Shown: positions 34,442-43,464, counted from the first letter of the stretch. The stretch is 64,000 bases of DNA from Streptomyces sp. NBC_00582 (GCF_036345155.1 NZ_CP107772.1:3162001-3226000), one strand, 5' to 3'. Program-made: numbers and translations. The notes: generated by a model from the letters alone, not told the origin.

Positions 34442-37400
34442 GAAGCCACCCTTCCCAGTCGTACCCATCGTCCACACACCGCAGCCAACACCCCAACCCA
34501 CTCCCCGAACGCCACCACGGCCCCCGCACGGACCACCCGCGCACGAGCCTCGCCGGGCTGGGCCGCAGGAGCCTTGCTCGCCCGCACCGCCAAGTCGTCG
34601 TCGGCCGGTGCCCCGAACTCCTCGCCCACCGACACGACGGCGTCCGCGCCGGGCGGCGACGCGAGGGCCTCGCCGGGCGGGGCCGCGACGCCCTCACCGA
34701 ACGGTGGCGCCGGGGCCGCGACACCCTGGTCCGCCGGTGCCGCGAGGACGGCTTCCGCCGGTGCCACTGGGGGCTCGCCGGCCGATGCCCCACGAGCCTC
34801 GCCGGGCTGGGCCTCTGGGGCAGCATCGGCCGCCGGCCTCTGGTCCTCTTCCGCCGGCTGCGGCCGCCGTTGCGATCCCGACCGGATCTCCGGCGCTCCC
34901 GCCCCACCCGCCGACCCGGCCACCCTTTCCGACACCCCCGCCCGCCTCTCCGCCGCCCTTTCCGCCACCTCCGCCGCCCTTTCCGACACCCCCGCCCGCC
35001 TCTCCGCCGACCCTTCCGACACCCCCGCCGGCCTCTCCGCCGACCCGGCCGCCCTTTCCGCCACCTCCGCCGACCCTTCCGACACCCCCGCCGGCCTCTC
35101 CGCCGACCCGGCCGCCCTTTCCGCCACCTCCGCCGACCTCTCCGACACCCCCGCCGTCCTTTCCGACACCCCTGCCGCCCTTTCCGACACCCCGGCCGAC
35201 CTCTCCGCCGCCCCTGCCGACCTTTCCGACACCCCCGCCGACCTCTCCGCCGCCCCGGCCGACGTCACCGATTCCTCCTCCGGCGGCCCCGGGGCCGCCT
35301 TCGCCGCTCGTACGGTGAGGACCATCGTCAGGCCGCCACCCGGGGTGTCTTCGGCGTTGAGGGTGCCGCCCATGGCCTCGGTGAAGCCGCGTGCCACCGC
35401 CAGGCCGAGTCCCACGCCCGCCCCGCGCGGTGCGTCGCCGTAGCGCTGGAAGGGCGCGAAGATGCGCTCCTTGGCCTCGTCGGGGACGCCCGGCCCCCGG
35501 TCCACGACCCGCACCTCGACCCGGTCGGATATCGCGCTCGCCGCGACCAGCACCGGCTCCCCGGCCGGGCTGTACTTGACCGCGTTCTCCACGAGGTTGG
35601 CCACCGACCGCTCCAGCAGCCCGGCGTCGACGGCGACCATCGGAAGCGTCTCCGGGATGTCCAGCTCCACGCTCTCCTCCGGGTCCGGCACCCCGCCGAG
35701 CGCCATCGGCACCACCTCGTCCAGGTCGATCTCCCGGATGATCGGGGTGACCGTCCCGGTCTGCAGGCGGGACATGTCGAGCAGGTTGCCCACGAGATGG
35801 TCGAGCCGGTCGGCGCCCTCCTCGATGCCTTCGAGCAGCTCCGCACGGTCCTCCTCGGACCAGGCCACGTCGTCGGACCGCAGACTGGAGACCGCCGCCT
35901 TGATCCCCGCCAGCGGAGTGCGCAGATCATGGCTGACGGCGGCCAGCAGCGCCGTACGGATCCGGTTGCCCTCGGCCAGTCGCCGGGCCTGGTCGGCCTC
36001 CTCCCGCAACCGCCGCCGGTCCAGCACGACCACCGCCTGCGCGGCGAACGCCGCCAGGACCCGCCGGTCCTCGGCGGGCAGCACCCGGCCGGTGAGCGCG
36101 AGGGCCGCGCGGTCGCCGACCGGCACGTCCACATCGGCCTCGTCCGGTCGCCGCACGGGCCGCCCGGGGCCCACCTGGCCCGCACAGGTCCACGGGGCTC
36201 TGTCGTCGGCCCGCTCCAGCAGCGCCGCCGACTCCATGCCGAAGGTCTCCCGCACCCGCTCCAGCAGCGCCTCCAGGCTGGTCTCGCCGCGCAGCACATT
36301 GCCGGCGAGGAAGGACAGGATCTCCGACTCCGCTCTCAGCCGGGCCGCCTGGTGCGTGCGCCGGGCGGCCAGGTCGACCACGGACGCCACCGACACCCCC
36401 ACCCCGACGAAGATCACGATCGCGACGATGTTCTTCGGATCCGCGATTGTCCACCGGTGCAGGGGCGGGGTGTAGAAGTAGTTCAGCAGCAGGGAGCCCA
36501 GGGCCGCCGAGGCCAGCGCGGGCAGCAGTCCGCCGAGCAGCGCGGCCGCCACGGTCACCGCCAGGAACAGCAGCATGTCGTTGGCGAGCCCCAGGTGGAC
36601 GGTGCTCAGCAGCACCGCCAGGGTCGCCGGGCCGGCCAGGCCGACGAACCATCCCCAGATGATCCGGGCCCGTCCGAGCCGGGCGCCCCGGGCCACCGGC
36701 AGCCCCCGGCCCTTGGCCGCCTCCTCGTGCGTGACGATGTGCACGTCCAGGTCGGGCCCCGACTCCCGGGCGACCGTCGCGCCGACGCCCGGGCCGAAGA
36801 CGTACTGCCAGGCCTTGCGACGCGAGGAGCCGAGGACGATCTGTGTGGCGTTCACTCCTCGGGCGAAGTCGAGCAGCGCGGCCGGGATGTCGTCGCCCAC
36901 CACATGGTGGAAGGTGCCGCCGAGATCCTCCGCGAGGGTGCGCTGGACGGCCAGCTCCTTGGGCGAGGCGGAGGTCAGCCCGTCACTGCGGGCGATGTAC
37001 ACGGCGAGCACCTCGCCCCCGGCGCCCTTCTCCGCCAGCCGGGCCGCCCGCCGGATGAGGGTGCGCCCCTCCGGGCCGCCGGTGAGCCCGACGACGATCC
37101 GCTCGCGCGAGCCCCAGATCGCCGACACCCGGTGCTCGCTGCGGTACTGCTTCAGATACTCGTCGACCCGGTCGGCCACCCACAGCAGCGCCAGCTCCCG
37201 CAGAGCGGTGAGGTTGCCGGGCCGGAAGTAGTTCGACAGGGCGGCGTCGACCTTGTCCGGCCGGTAGATGTTGCCGTGCGCCATCCGGCGGCGCAGCGCC
37301 TCCGGCGACATGTCGACCAGCTCGATCTGGTCGGCCCGGCGGACGAACTCGTCGGGCACGGTCTCCTGCTGCCGCACCCCCGTGATGGAGTCGACCACGT

Positions 37401-37797
37401 CCCCGAGGGACTCCAGATGCTGGATGTTGACGGTCGAGACGACGTCGATGCCGGCCGCGAGGAGTTCCTCCACGTCCTGCCAGCGCTTGGCGTTGCGCGA
37501 GCCGGGGACATTGGTGTGGGCCAGCTCGTCCACCAGGGCGACCTGGGGGCGGCGGGCGAGGACCGCGTCCACGTCCATCTCGGTGAAGGCACCGCCCCGG
37601 TACTCCAGCTCGCGGCGCGGGACCTGCTCCAGGCCGTGCAGCATCACCTCGGTGCGCTGCCGGCCGTGGTGCTCGACGAAGGCCACCACGCAGTCCGTGC
37701 CGCGCTCCATCCGGCGGTGCGCCTCGGACAGCATGGCGTACGTCTTGCCCACGCCCGGTGCCGCACCGAGGTAGATCCGAAGCTTGCCGCGCGCCAT
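34435..37797 (-). CDS. kdpD: KdpD sensor histidine kinase with a long heptad-repeat C-terminal extension
   Basis: A 1120-residue K+/turgor sensor kinase, about 270 residues longer than usual. The order is: KdpD N-domain with Walker A GAAPGVGKT (11-19), universal-stress-like domain (about 240-370), four membrane helices (about 390-490), GAF-like part, HisKA with VSHDLRTPLAG (His near 622), and HATPase with NLVENAVKYS and RGAGVGLGLAVARGF. From about residue 845 an Ala/Glu/Arg/Ser-rich tail repeats a 7-residue unit (AGVSERS, AGAAERS, AEVAERA and so on), then a Pro/Ala-rich stretch runs to the end. The kinase core looks intact. Whether the tail is translated to its end is unproven, but the frame stays open. 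Confidence 0.9.
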   Translation of the reverse strand: MARGKLRIYLGAAPGVGKTYAMLSEAHRRMERGTDCVVAFVEHHGRQRTEVMLHGLEQVPRRELEYRGGAFTEMDVDAVLARRPQVALVDELAHTNVPGSRNAKRWQDVEELLAAGIDVVSTVNIQHLESLGDVVDSITGVRQQETVPDEFVRRADQIELVDMSPEALRRRMAHGNIYRPDKVDAALSNYFRPGNLTALRELALLWVADRVDEYLKQYRSEHRVSAIWGSRERIVVGLTGGPEGRTLIRRAARLAEKGAGGEVLAVYIARSDGLTSASPKELAVQRTLAEDLGGTFHHVVGDDIPAALLDFARGVNATQIVLGSSRRKAWQYVFGPGVGATVARESGPDLDVHIVTHEEAAKGRGLPVARGARLGRARIIWGWFVGLAGPATLAVLLSTVHLGLANDMLLFLAVTVAAALLGGLLPALASAALGSLLLNYFYTPPLHRWTIADPKNIVAIVIFVGVGVSVASVVDLAARRTHQAARLRAESEILSFLAGNVLRGETSLEALLERVRETFGMESAALLERADDRAPWTCAGQVGPGRPVRRPDEADVDVPVGDRAALALTGRVLPAEDRRVLAAFAAQAVVVLDRRRLREEADQARRLAEGNRIRTALLAAVSHDLRTPLAGIKAAVSSLRSDDVAWSEEDRAELLEGIEEGADRLDHLVGNLLDMSRLQTGTVTPIIREIDLDEVVPMALGGVPDPEESVELDIPETLPMVAVDAGLLERSVANLVENAVKYSPAGEPVLVAASAISDRVEVRVVDRGPGVPDEAKERIFAPFQRYGDAPRGAGVGLGLAVARGFTEAMGGTLNAEDTPGGGLTMVLTVRAAKAAPGPPEEESVTSAGAAERSAGVSERSAGAAERSAGVSERAAGVSERTAGVSERSAEVAERAAGSAERPAGVSEGSAEVAERAAGSAERPAGVSEGSAERRAGVSERAAEVAERAAERRAGVSERVAGSAGGAGAPEIRSGSQRRPQPAEEDQRPAADAAPEAQPGEARGASAGEPPVAPAEAVLAAPADQGVAAPAPPFGEGVAAPPGEALASPPGADAVVSVGEEFGAPADDDLAVRASKAPAAQPGEARARVVRAGAVVAFGEWVGVLAAVCGRWVRLGRVASW
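34910..35270 (-). repeat. 21-base tandem repeats inside kdpD
   Basis: About 15 imperfect 21-base units encode the heptads of the KdpD tail. The 63 bases from 35009 to 35071 are repeated exactly from 35072, a three-unit tandem duplication. Unit sequences such as CCTTCCGACACCCCCGCCGG recur throughout. Perfect repeats at this length indicate recent slippage, so copy number may differ between strains. Confidence 0.85.
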
Positions 37798-38102
37798 GGC
37801 CCCATTGTCTTCCCGTGACTCCTGCCTACGCAGCGTCGACCCTACGACCCCCGGTCCCGGCAAAACGGACGAGCGGGGCGGTGGGGGACGCCTTTGACGC
37901 AACCCTGACGCGACGGGCCCGCTCGACGGCCCGCCCCGCGGCTCTCCGTACGTCGCTCCGGTCATCGGCACCCCCTCTCATCCGCTTCATCGGACGAGCC
38001 CCCCGTTTCGGTTCACCCGCGCCCCCGCCCACAGAAAAAAGAGCCGCCCCCGAAGGGTGCGGCTCTTTCGGACTCTCCCTGCTCGGCTTACCGGCTGAGC
38101 GC
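37798..38102. other. Intergenic region between kdpD and the DUF3710 gene
   Basis: About 305 bases. The right end holds the terminator of the DUF3710 gene (38038-38068). The left part should hold the kdpD promoter; I see no ribosome site close to the kdpD ATG and no clear promoter hexamers. Nothing else is recognised. Confidence 0.45.
38035..38068 (-). terminator. Rho-independent terminator of the dut/DUF3710 operon
   Basis: AAAGAGCCGC (38038-38047) pairs with GCGGCTCTTT (38059-38068), loop 11 bases, and on the minus strand it is followed by a run of six U residues (38040-38035). It is a textbook intrinsic terminator, unusual in this GC-rich setting. It lies 34 bases past the DUF3710 stop. 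Confidence 0.9.
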
Positions 38103-38870
38103 CTAGCGGACCTCGGTGATCTCCGGACCGCGCTGGAGCTGGCCCATCCCGCCGGAGAAGCGCGAGCCCTCCTCCTGCTGCTGGACGCCCTCGGGGACCA
38201 TCTGCGCGTCGTTCGGCAGCTTGAGCACGATGGGGTCGCGGGGCGCCATCGGGCCGTCGCCGCGCACCACGACCGTGTCCCGGAAGATCTGCTCGAGCAG
38301 CCCGGCGGCCTGCGGCTGCACCGCGCCCTGGCCGGAGATCACTCCACGCAGGAACCAGCGGGGGCCGTCCACGCCGACGAACCGGACGACGTGGAAGCCG
38401 CCGGTTCCGTCGGGCAGCTGCACCGGGACCTGGGCCCGCAGCTCCCAGCCCAGCGGGCCCTCGACCTCGTCGATGATGCCGCCCTGCTGGGTGATGCCGG
38501 AGCCGATCTCCTCGCGCACCTCGCTCCAGATGCCCTCGCGCTTGGGCGCGGCGAAGGCCTGGAGCTGAACGGCGCTGTCCCGCAGGACGACGGTGGCGGC
38601 GACGATCGCGTCACCCGCGACCTCGACGCGCAGTTCCATGCCGTCGACGCCCGGCACGAACAGACCGCCCAGGTCCACCCGGCCCTCGGCCGGGTCGCGG
38701 ACCTCGGAGCTGTCCCAGGGTCCGTCGGGCCGCGGCTCGGGCTCGAGCCGGACGCGCTCACGCTCGCCCGTTACCTCTTCGTCCGCCTCAGTGTCGACAC
38801 TGTCGACGACCTGCTCGGCCTCGCCGGCCGCGTCCTCGGCGGCACCCTTCTTCTTGCGACGTCCGAACAC
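38103..38870 (-). CDS. DUF3710 protein
   Basis: A 255-residue soluble protein of the DUF3710 family, always found next to dut in actinobacteria (Rv2696c in M. tuberculosis). It begins MFGRRKKKG, followed by an acidic disordered stretch (about 10-60), then a globular domain with DLGGLFVPGVDGMELRVEV and DGPRWFLRGVISGQGA. No catalytic motif is known to me. The GTG at 38870 has GGAAGGA 8 bases upstream and lies 1 base past the dut stop codon, indicating one operon. Confidence 0.88.
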   Translation of the reverse strand: MFGRRKKKGAAEDAAGEAEQVVDSVDTEADEEVTGERERVRLEPEPRPDGPWDSSEVRDPAEGRVDLGGLFVPGVDGMELRVEVAGDAIVAATVVLRDSAVQLQAFAAPKREGIWSEVREEIGSGITQQGGIIDEVEGPLGWELRAQVPVQLPDGTGGFHVVRFVGVDGPRWFLRGVISGQGAVQPQAAGLLEQIFRDTVVVRGDGPMAPRDPIVLKLPNDAQMVPEGVQQQEEGSRFSGGMGQLQRGPEITEVR

Positions 38871-38871
38871 G

Positions 38872-39423
38872 TCACTGTCCTTCCCGGTCGGATACGACCG
38901 AAGCGTATCGATACCCACCCACACTGCCGCCCACGGCGGCCTGACCGCTTGCATCGCCCACCGCGGCATGCCCGCCGGTGGACCCGAAGCCCCCCGCGGC
39001 CCGTGCCGATTCGGGAAGTTCCGCGACCTCCTGGAAGCGGACCCTCTCGACCTGCTGGACGACCAGTTGGGCAATCCGGTCGAAGCGCTCGAACCGCACG
39101 GACTCGCGCGGGTCGAGATTCACCACGATCACCTTGATCTCCCCACGGTACCCGGCATCAACCGTCCCCGGGGCATTCACGAGTCCGACTCCGCACCGGG
39201 CCGCGAGCCCCGACCGCGGATGCACGAAGGCGGCGTACCCGTCGGGCAGCGCGATCGACACCCCGGTGGGCAGCACGGCCCGTTCGCCGGGCCTCAGTTC
39301 ACAGGCCTCGGTGGTCCGCAGATCCGCCCCCGCGTCCCCCGGACGCTCGTACGCCGGGAGCGGTACGTCGGGGTGGACGCGCCGGATCAGGACGGCGAGC
39401 TCTTGACGGGGCGCACGGCTCAC
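38872..39423 (-). CDS. dut: dUTP diphosphatase
   Basis: A 183-residue trimeric dUTPase that hydrolyses dUTP to dUMP and pyrophosphate, keeping uracil out of DNA. All five motifs are present: PGDAGADLRT, HPRSGLAAR, NAPGTVDAGYRGEIKV, RIAQLVVQ and ARAAGGFGSTGG (the C-terminal Phe-containing loop). About 25 residues after motif 5 form a Gly/Ala-rich tail. The GTG at 39423 overlaps the stop of the thioesterase gene by four bases. It is followed directly by the DUF3710 gene. Confidence 0.95.
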   Translation of the reverse strand: MSRAPRQELAVLIRRVHPDVPLPAYERPGDAGADLRTTEACELRPGERAVLPTGVSIALPDGYAAFVHPRSGLAARCGVGLVNAPGTVDAGYRGEIKVIVVNLDPRESVRFERFDRIAQLVVQQVERVRFQEVAELPESARAAGGFGSTGGHAAVGDASGQAAVGGSVGGYRYASVVSDREGQ

Positions 39424-40004
39424 GGGTTCACCTCGAAGGCGCGGGCGCGCCGGATCTGGTCGGGGTCGTTCATGGCCGCCCGGATCTCCTCCTGGCGGCC
39501 GTGGTGGACGAAGTGCGCCACCTCGACCTCGATGAAGAGCGCGTCGGCGCGGACCGCGACAGGTCCTTCGGGGCCGCCGATACGTCCGGTGGCCGTCGAG
39601 TAGATCTTCCGCCGGGCGACCGCCGTCACCTCGGCCTCCAGGTACAGCGTGGTGCCGACGGGCACGGGCCGGACGAAGTCGGTCTCCAGCCGGCCGGTCA
39701 CGGCGATGGTGCGCAGCAGCCAGTTCAGCGAGCCGAGCGTCTCGTCGAGGGCGGTGGCCAGCACGCCGCCGTGGGCGAGTCCGGGGGCGCCCTGGTGGGC
39801 GGGCTGCACGGTGAACTCGGCGGTGACGGTGACTCCCTCGCCGGCCCGCGCCTGGAGGTGCAGTCCGTGCGCCTGTCCGTCGCCGCACCCGAAACAGTGT
39901 TCGTAGTGGGCACCGAGAAGCTCGCCGGGCACGGGGGCGTCAGGGTGCCGAACGGGTTTCACGGCGTCGGCGGGAGGCTGAAGAGCTGGGGAAGTACCAC
40001 TCAC
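39420..40004 (-). CDS. PaaI-family hotdog thioesterase
   Basis: A 194-residue hotdog-fold thioesterase, probably acting on an acyl-CoA. HCFGCGDGQAHGLHLQARAG and GLAHGGVLATALDETLGSL give the family pattern with the catalytic Asp/Glu-helix region. The GTG at 40004 is preferred because TAAGGT on the minus strand (40018-40013) lies 8 bases upstream, a likely -10 box of a leaderless mRNA. It heads the thioesterase-dut-DUF3710 operon and is divergent from the DUF3093 gene. Its substrate is not known. Confidence 0.83.
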   Translation of the reverse strand: MSGTSPALQPPADAVKPVRHPDAPVPGELLGAHYEHCFGCGDGQAHGLHLQARAGEGVTVTAEFTVQPAHQGAPGLAHGGVLATALDETLGSLNWLLRTIAVTGRLETDFVRPVPVGTTLYLEAEVTAVARRKIYSTATGRIGGPEGPVAVRADALFIEVEVAHFVHHGRQEEIRAAMNDPDQIRRARAFEVNP

Positions 40005-40062
40005 AGGCGCAGACCTTACCCGCGCGTCGGCCCTTACCGGACACCATGCCAAGCTTGACGCC

Positions 40063-40527
40063 ATGCAGCCCCCCGCCACCCCTTACGAAGAACGTCTCAC
40101 CGCCCCCCGCACCTGGTGGTTCCTCTCGTTCCTCGTGGGCGTCTCCTTCGCCCTCATCCTGCTGCCCTTCGGCACGCTGCCGCTGCTGGGCGGTCTGGTC
40201 GGCGGCACCGCGGCGGCCGCGGTCGTCGCCAGCTCCTACGGCTCCGTGCGCATCCGGGTGGTCGGCGACGCGCTGATCGCCGGCGAGGCGAAGATCCCGG
40301 TCGCGGCCCTCGGCGAGGCGGAGGTGCTGGACCCGGAGGAGGCGCGCGCCTGGCGCACGTACAAGGCGGACACGCGCGCGTTCCTGCTGCTGCGCGCCTA
40401 TATCCCCACCGCGCTGAAGGTGCAGGTCACCGACCCGGCCGACCCCACGCCGTATCTGTATCTGTCGACGCGCGAGCCGGAGCGGCTGGCCCAGGCCCTG
40501 CGGACGGCACGGGAGACCGCGGCCTAG
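40063..40527 (+). CDS. DUF3093 membrane protein
   Basis: A 154-residue protein with two closely spaced membrane helices (about residues 20-60) and a soluble C-terminal domain. YEERLTAPRTWW at the N-terminus and ARAWRTYKADTRAFLLLRAY are DUF3093 signatures. Function unknown. It is conserved next to dut across actinobacteria (Rv2698). There is no distinct ribosome site before the ATG. Confidence 0.85.
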   Translation: MQPPATPYEERLTAPRTWWFLSFLVGVSFALILLPFGTLPLLGGLVGGTAAAAVVASSYGSVRIRVVGDALIAGEAKIPVAALGEAEVLDPEEARAWRTYKADTRAFLLLRAYIPTALKVQVTDPADPTPYLYLSTREPERLAQALRTARETAA

Positions 40528-40554
40528 GCGCACGACGTCTGCGGACGCGAGGTC

Positions 40555-41502
40555 TCAGTACCCGAGCTCCCTGGGATTGCCGGGGAGCTCTCGCATGTCC
40601 AGGGGTTGTTCCGGCTTCTCCAGCGGCGGCAGCTCCTCCAGCGCCTCCCAGGGCACCTGGGCCTTGCGCAGGTCGGCGCGGATCCGCGCGGCCAGCTTCT
40701 TGGTGTCGCGCCGGTTCATGGCCGCGCCCACCACGGCGCCCACCAGGAACGGCACGAGCATCGGCAGGTCGCGGACGAGCCGTTTCATGATCTGCTGGCG
40801 CAGCTCGCGTTTCATCTGGCCGCCGAGCGCGGAGTTGACCGTGGACGGCTTGAGCGGGTCGATGCCGCGCTCGCCGGACCAGGCGCGCAGATAGGCCGTG
40901 CTGCGGTCCTTGAGGCTGCCGGGCGGTCTGAGGCCGTACACCTCGTGCAGTTCGGCGATGAGCTTCAGCTCGATCGCCGCGACCCCGGTGATCTCCGCGG
41001 CCAGTTCGGTGGGCATCGCGGGTGGCACGGGAAGCATGGCCGCCGCGCCGACGCCCGCGCCGACCGTGGAGGTGGCGTTCGCGGCGCCCGCGACGAGCTT
41101 GTCGGCGAGCTGTTCCGGTCCGAGGCCGGGGAACTGCCTGCGGAGCGTCCTGAGGTCCCGTACGGGGATCCTCGGGGCCATCTCGATGATCCGGTCCGCC
41201 AGGTGGGCCAGAGCGGCCCTGGCGCGCTCCCCGCCCTTGCGGACGCCGTCCCGGGCCAGGTCCTTGGTCCTGTCCCGGATCACCGCGGCCCGTCGCCTGG
41301 CGACGGGCACGGGACCCCGCGCAGGCGCCGGGAGGTCACTCCGGTCACCTGTCGTACCGAGCGAGGCCGATCCCGCAGGGACCACTCCCGTACCGGATGG
41401 GCCTCGCTCGTCGTCACGCACGCCGTGAGGGCCGTCGGACGGCCCTTGGTCCGCTCCCGGCTTGCGGAAGCGGCGCTTCCGAGAGGGGGTCGAGCCAGTC
41501 AC
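40555..41502 (-). CDS. Hypothetical protein, EcsC-like features
   Basis: A 315-residue protein I do not recognise with certainty. The first 90 residues are charged and Pro/Gly-rich, probably disordered. From about 100 it is helical, with a Gly/Ala-rich hydrophobic segment ATSTVGAGVGAAAMLPVPP and ELAAEITGVAAIELKLIAEL, and a second membrane-like stretch LPMLVPFLVGAVVGAAMNRR near 265. This layout recalls EcsC-family proteins, which are poorly understood. The GTG at 41502 is the first start after the DUF4193 stop, 13 bases away, so the two may be co-transcribed. Confidence 0.7.
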   Translation of the reverse strand: MTGSTPSRKRRFRKPGADQGPSDGPHGVRDDERGPSGTGVVPAGSASLGTTGDRSDLPAPARGPVPVARRRAAVIRDRTKDLARDGVRKGGERARAALAHLADRIIEMAPRIPVRDLRTLRRQFPGLGPEQLADKLVAGAANATSTVGAGVGAAAMLPVPPAMPTELAAEITGVAAIELKLIAELHEVYGLRPPGSLKDRSTAYLRAWSGERGIDPLKPSTVNSALGGQMKRELRQQIMKRLVRDLPMLVPFLVGAVVGAAMNRRDTKKLAARIRADLRKAQVPWEALEELPPLEKPEQPLDMRELPGNPRELGY

Positions 41503-41515
41503 GGCCGACCCCGCC

Positions 41516-41812
41516 TCAGTCGCAGTCGCGGCAGATCGGCTGACCGTTCTTCTCCCGGGCCAGCTGGCTGCGGTGATGCACCAGGAAGCAGCTCATGCAG
41601 GTGAACTCGTCCTGCTGCTTCGGCAGCACCCGGACGGCCAGCTCCTCGTTGGACAGGTCGGCTCCAGGGAGCTCCAACCCCTCCGCGGCCTCGAACTCGT
41701 CGACATCGACGGCGGAGGCGGACTTGTCGTTCCGCCGGGCCTTCAGCTCTTCAAGGCTGTCGGAGTCGACATCGTCGTCGGTCTTGCGTGGGGTGTCGTA
41801 ATCGGTTGCCAT
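41516..41812 (-). CDS. DUF4193 zinc-ribbon protein
   Basis: A 98-residue acidic protein ending in a zinc ribbon: FTCMSCFLVHHRSQLA then GQPICRDCD supplies four Cys ligands. MATDYDTPRKTDDD at the start is a DUF4193 signature. It is conserved in this position in actinobacteria (Rv2699c). Function unknown; the acidic body and ribbon are compatible with binding a component of the transcription or translation apparatus, but that is conjecture. GGGGAGAGG precedes the ATG. Confidence 0.88.
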   Translation of the reverse strand: MATDYDTPRKTDDDVDSDSLEELKARRNDKSASAVDVDEFEAAEGLELPGADLSNEELAVRVLPKQQDEFTCMSCFLVHHRSQLAREKNGQPICRDCD

Positions 41813-42208
41813 TTCGCCTCTCCCCCTCTGGGTGAATGCGGTGTCTCCAGCGCACGTAACGCGTGAGAGGCCGGACTTGTGCCCGCCTCGAGGCGGAGAT
41901 TTTGCCTCACATCAAGGTCTGTTACTCAATCGACACCCAACCGAACTCCTCACGAGTGATCGGCTTGGATGGCGATCGGGACCGTACACGGTCCTGAGGT
42001 CGCACTTCAAAGGCGTCTCACCGTGTACTTCCCGTGATCACGACCCCCGAAAACCCGGATTTTCCGGGCTTTCCGGCAGTCGTCATGATCACGGAGAGTA
42101 GATGGCCGGAAATTCGCCCCTGTGATCGATCACACATGGGGATGCTGGGCCGGAGCCCTGAAAATTCCGCGCAAAGCGAACATCCCCGCGTGTGTCGGCG
42201 ACATGATC
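41813..42208. other. Intergenic region of about 400 bases between DUF4193 and cutS
   Basis: No gene supported. Two small inverted repeats are present: GGACCGTACACGGTCC at 41979-41994 (6-base arms, a possible operator for the minus-strand DUF4193 gene) and CCCGGATTTTTCCGGG at 42054-42069, which may act as a weak terminator downstream of cutS. The right part is relatively AT-rich. Confidence 0.5.
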
Positions 42209-43459
42209 TCAGATGGGCAGAGTGACCCGCATCACGAGCCCTCCCCCCTCACGTGGCTGGGCCGCGATGTGCCCGCCGTGCGCCCGCGCCACGGACCGCA
42301 CGATGGACAGCCCGAGCCCGACCCCCTTGTCGCTGCCCGTGCGCTCCGTGCGCAGCCGCCGGAACGGCTCGAAGAGGTTGTCGATCTCGTACGCCGGGAC
42401 GACCGGACCCGTGTTGGACACGACCAAAACGGCGTGCCCGTGCTGTACCTCGGTGGTCACCTCGACCCAGCCGTCCTCCGGGACGTTGTAGCGCACGGCG
42501 TTCTGCAGCAGGTTCAGGGCGATGCGCTCCAGCAGGACGCCGTTGCCCTGGACGACGGCGGGCTTCTGCTCGCCGCGGATCACCACGCCCTTGGCCTCGG
42601 CCTCCGCGTGCACCTGGTCGATGGCCTGCTCGGCGACCTCGGCGAGGTCCACGGGCTTGCGTTCGACTATCTGGTTGTCGCTGCGGGCGAGCAGCAGCAG
42701 GCCCTCCACGAGCTGCTCGCTGCGCTCGTTGGTGGCCAGCAGGGTCTTGCCGAGCTGTTGCAGCTCCACGGGTGCCTGCGGATCGGACAGGTGCACCTCG
42801 AGCAGGGTGCGGTTGATCGCCAGCGGCGTCCGCAGCTCGTGCGAGGCGTTGCCGACGAAGCGCTGCTGGGCGGTGAAGGCCCGCTGCAGGCGCTCCAGCA
42901 TGTCGTCGAAGGTGTCGGCCAGCTCCTTCAGCTCGTCGTCCGGGCCGTCCAGCTCGATCCGCCGGGAGAGGTCCGAACCGGCCACCGCGCGCGCGGTGCG
43001 GGTGATCCGGCCGAGCGGGGACAGGACGCGTCCGGCCATGGCGTACCCGAAGGCGAAGGCGATCACGGCGAGGCCCAGCAGGGCCAGCAGGGAGCGGCTG
43101 AGGAGGTTGTCCAGGGCGGCCTGGCGCTGGTGGTCGATACAGGTGCTGATCGCCGCGTTGAAGTCGGACAGCGGGATGTTCAGCGCGTTGTTGACCGTCG
43201 AGCAGACCTCGCTGGTGACCTTGATGTCCTCACCGCTCGCGATCTTGAACGGCGGCTGGTTGCCCGTGTTGATGGCCTGCGCGGCCAGCAGGTAGATGAT
43301 CGACAGCAGCAGGATGCCCGCGATCAGGAACATGCCGCCGTACAGCAGGGTCAGGCGTATGCGGATGGTCGGGCGCAGCCAGGGGAAGGGGGCCTGCGGC
43401 CTCCTGGGGTCCCAGGTGGGCTTCGGAGGCGCCTGGGGAGGCGCGGGTGCGGCGGCCAC
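42209..43459 (-). CDS. cutS: CutS sensor histidine kinase
   Basis: A 416-residue membrane sensor kinase paired with CutR. Two membrane helices (about 43-64 and 125-146) enclose a short extracellular domain of about 60 residues with two cysteines, in SEVCSTVNN and AISTCIDHQ. In Streptomyces this Cys pair is reported to sense extracellular redox state. HAMP, HisKA with VGNASHELRTPLA and HATPase with LLQNAVRYN and KGVGLGLSIVRS follow. The GTG at 43459 begins 5 bases past the CutR stop. Pro-rich residues 1-25 precede the first helix. Confidence 0.92.
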   Translation of the reverse strand: MAAAPAPPQAPPKPTWDPRRPQAPFPWLRPTIRIRLTLLYGGMFLIAGILLLSIIYLLAAQAINTGNQPPFKIASGEDIKVTSEVCSTVNNALNIPLSDFNAAISTCIDHQRQAALDNLLSRSLLALLGLAVIAFAFGYAMAGRVLSPLGRITRTARAVAGSDLSRRIELDGPDDELKELADTFDDMLERLQRAFTAQQRFVGNASHELRTPLAINRTLLEVHLSDPQAPVELQQLGKTLLATNERSEQLVEGLLLLARSDNQIVERKPVDLAEVAEQAIDQVHAEAEAKGVVIRGEQKPAVVQGNGVLLERIALNLLQNAVRYNVPEDGWVEVTTEVQHGHAVLVVSNTGPVVPAYEIDNLFEPFRRLRTERTGSDKGVGLGLSIVRSVARAHGGHIAAQPREGGGLVMRVTLPI

Positions 43460-43464
43460 GGGGA

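Noticed and set aside
34910..35270. CRISPR-like regular repeats
   Set aside because: The 21-base units are contiguous, without spacers, and encode heptads in frame with kdpD.
34236..37818. Long plus-strand open frames opposite kdpD
   Set aside because: They are shadows created by the repeat tract and codon bias of kdpD; products are Pro/Arg-rich without motifs.
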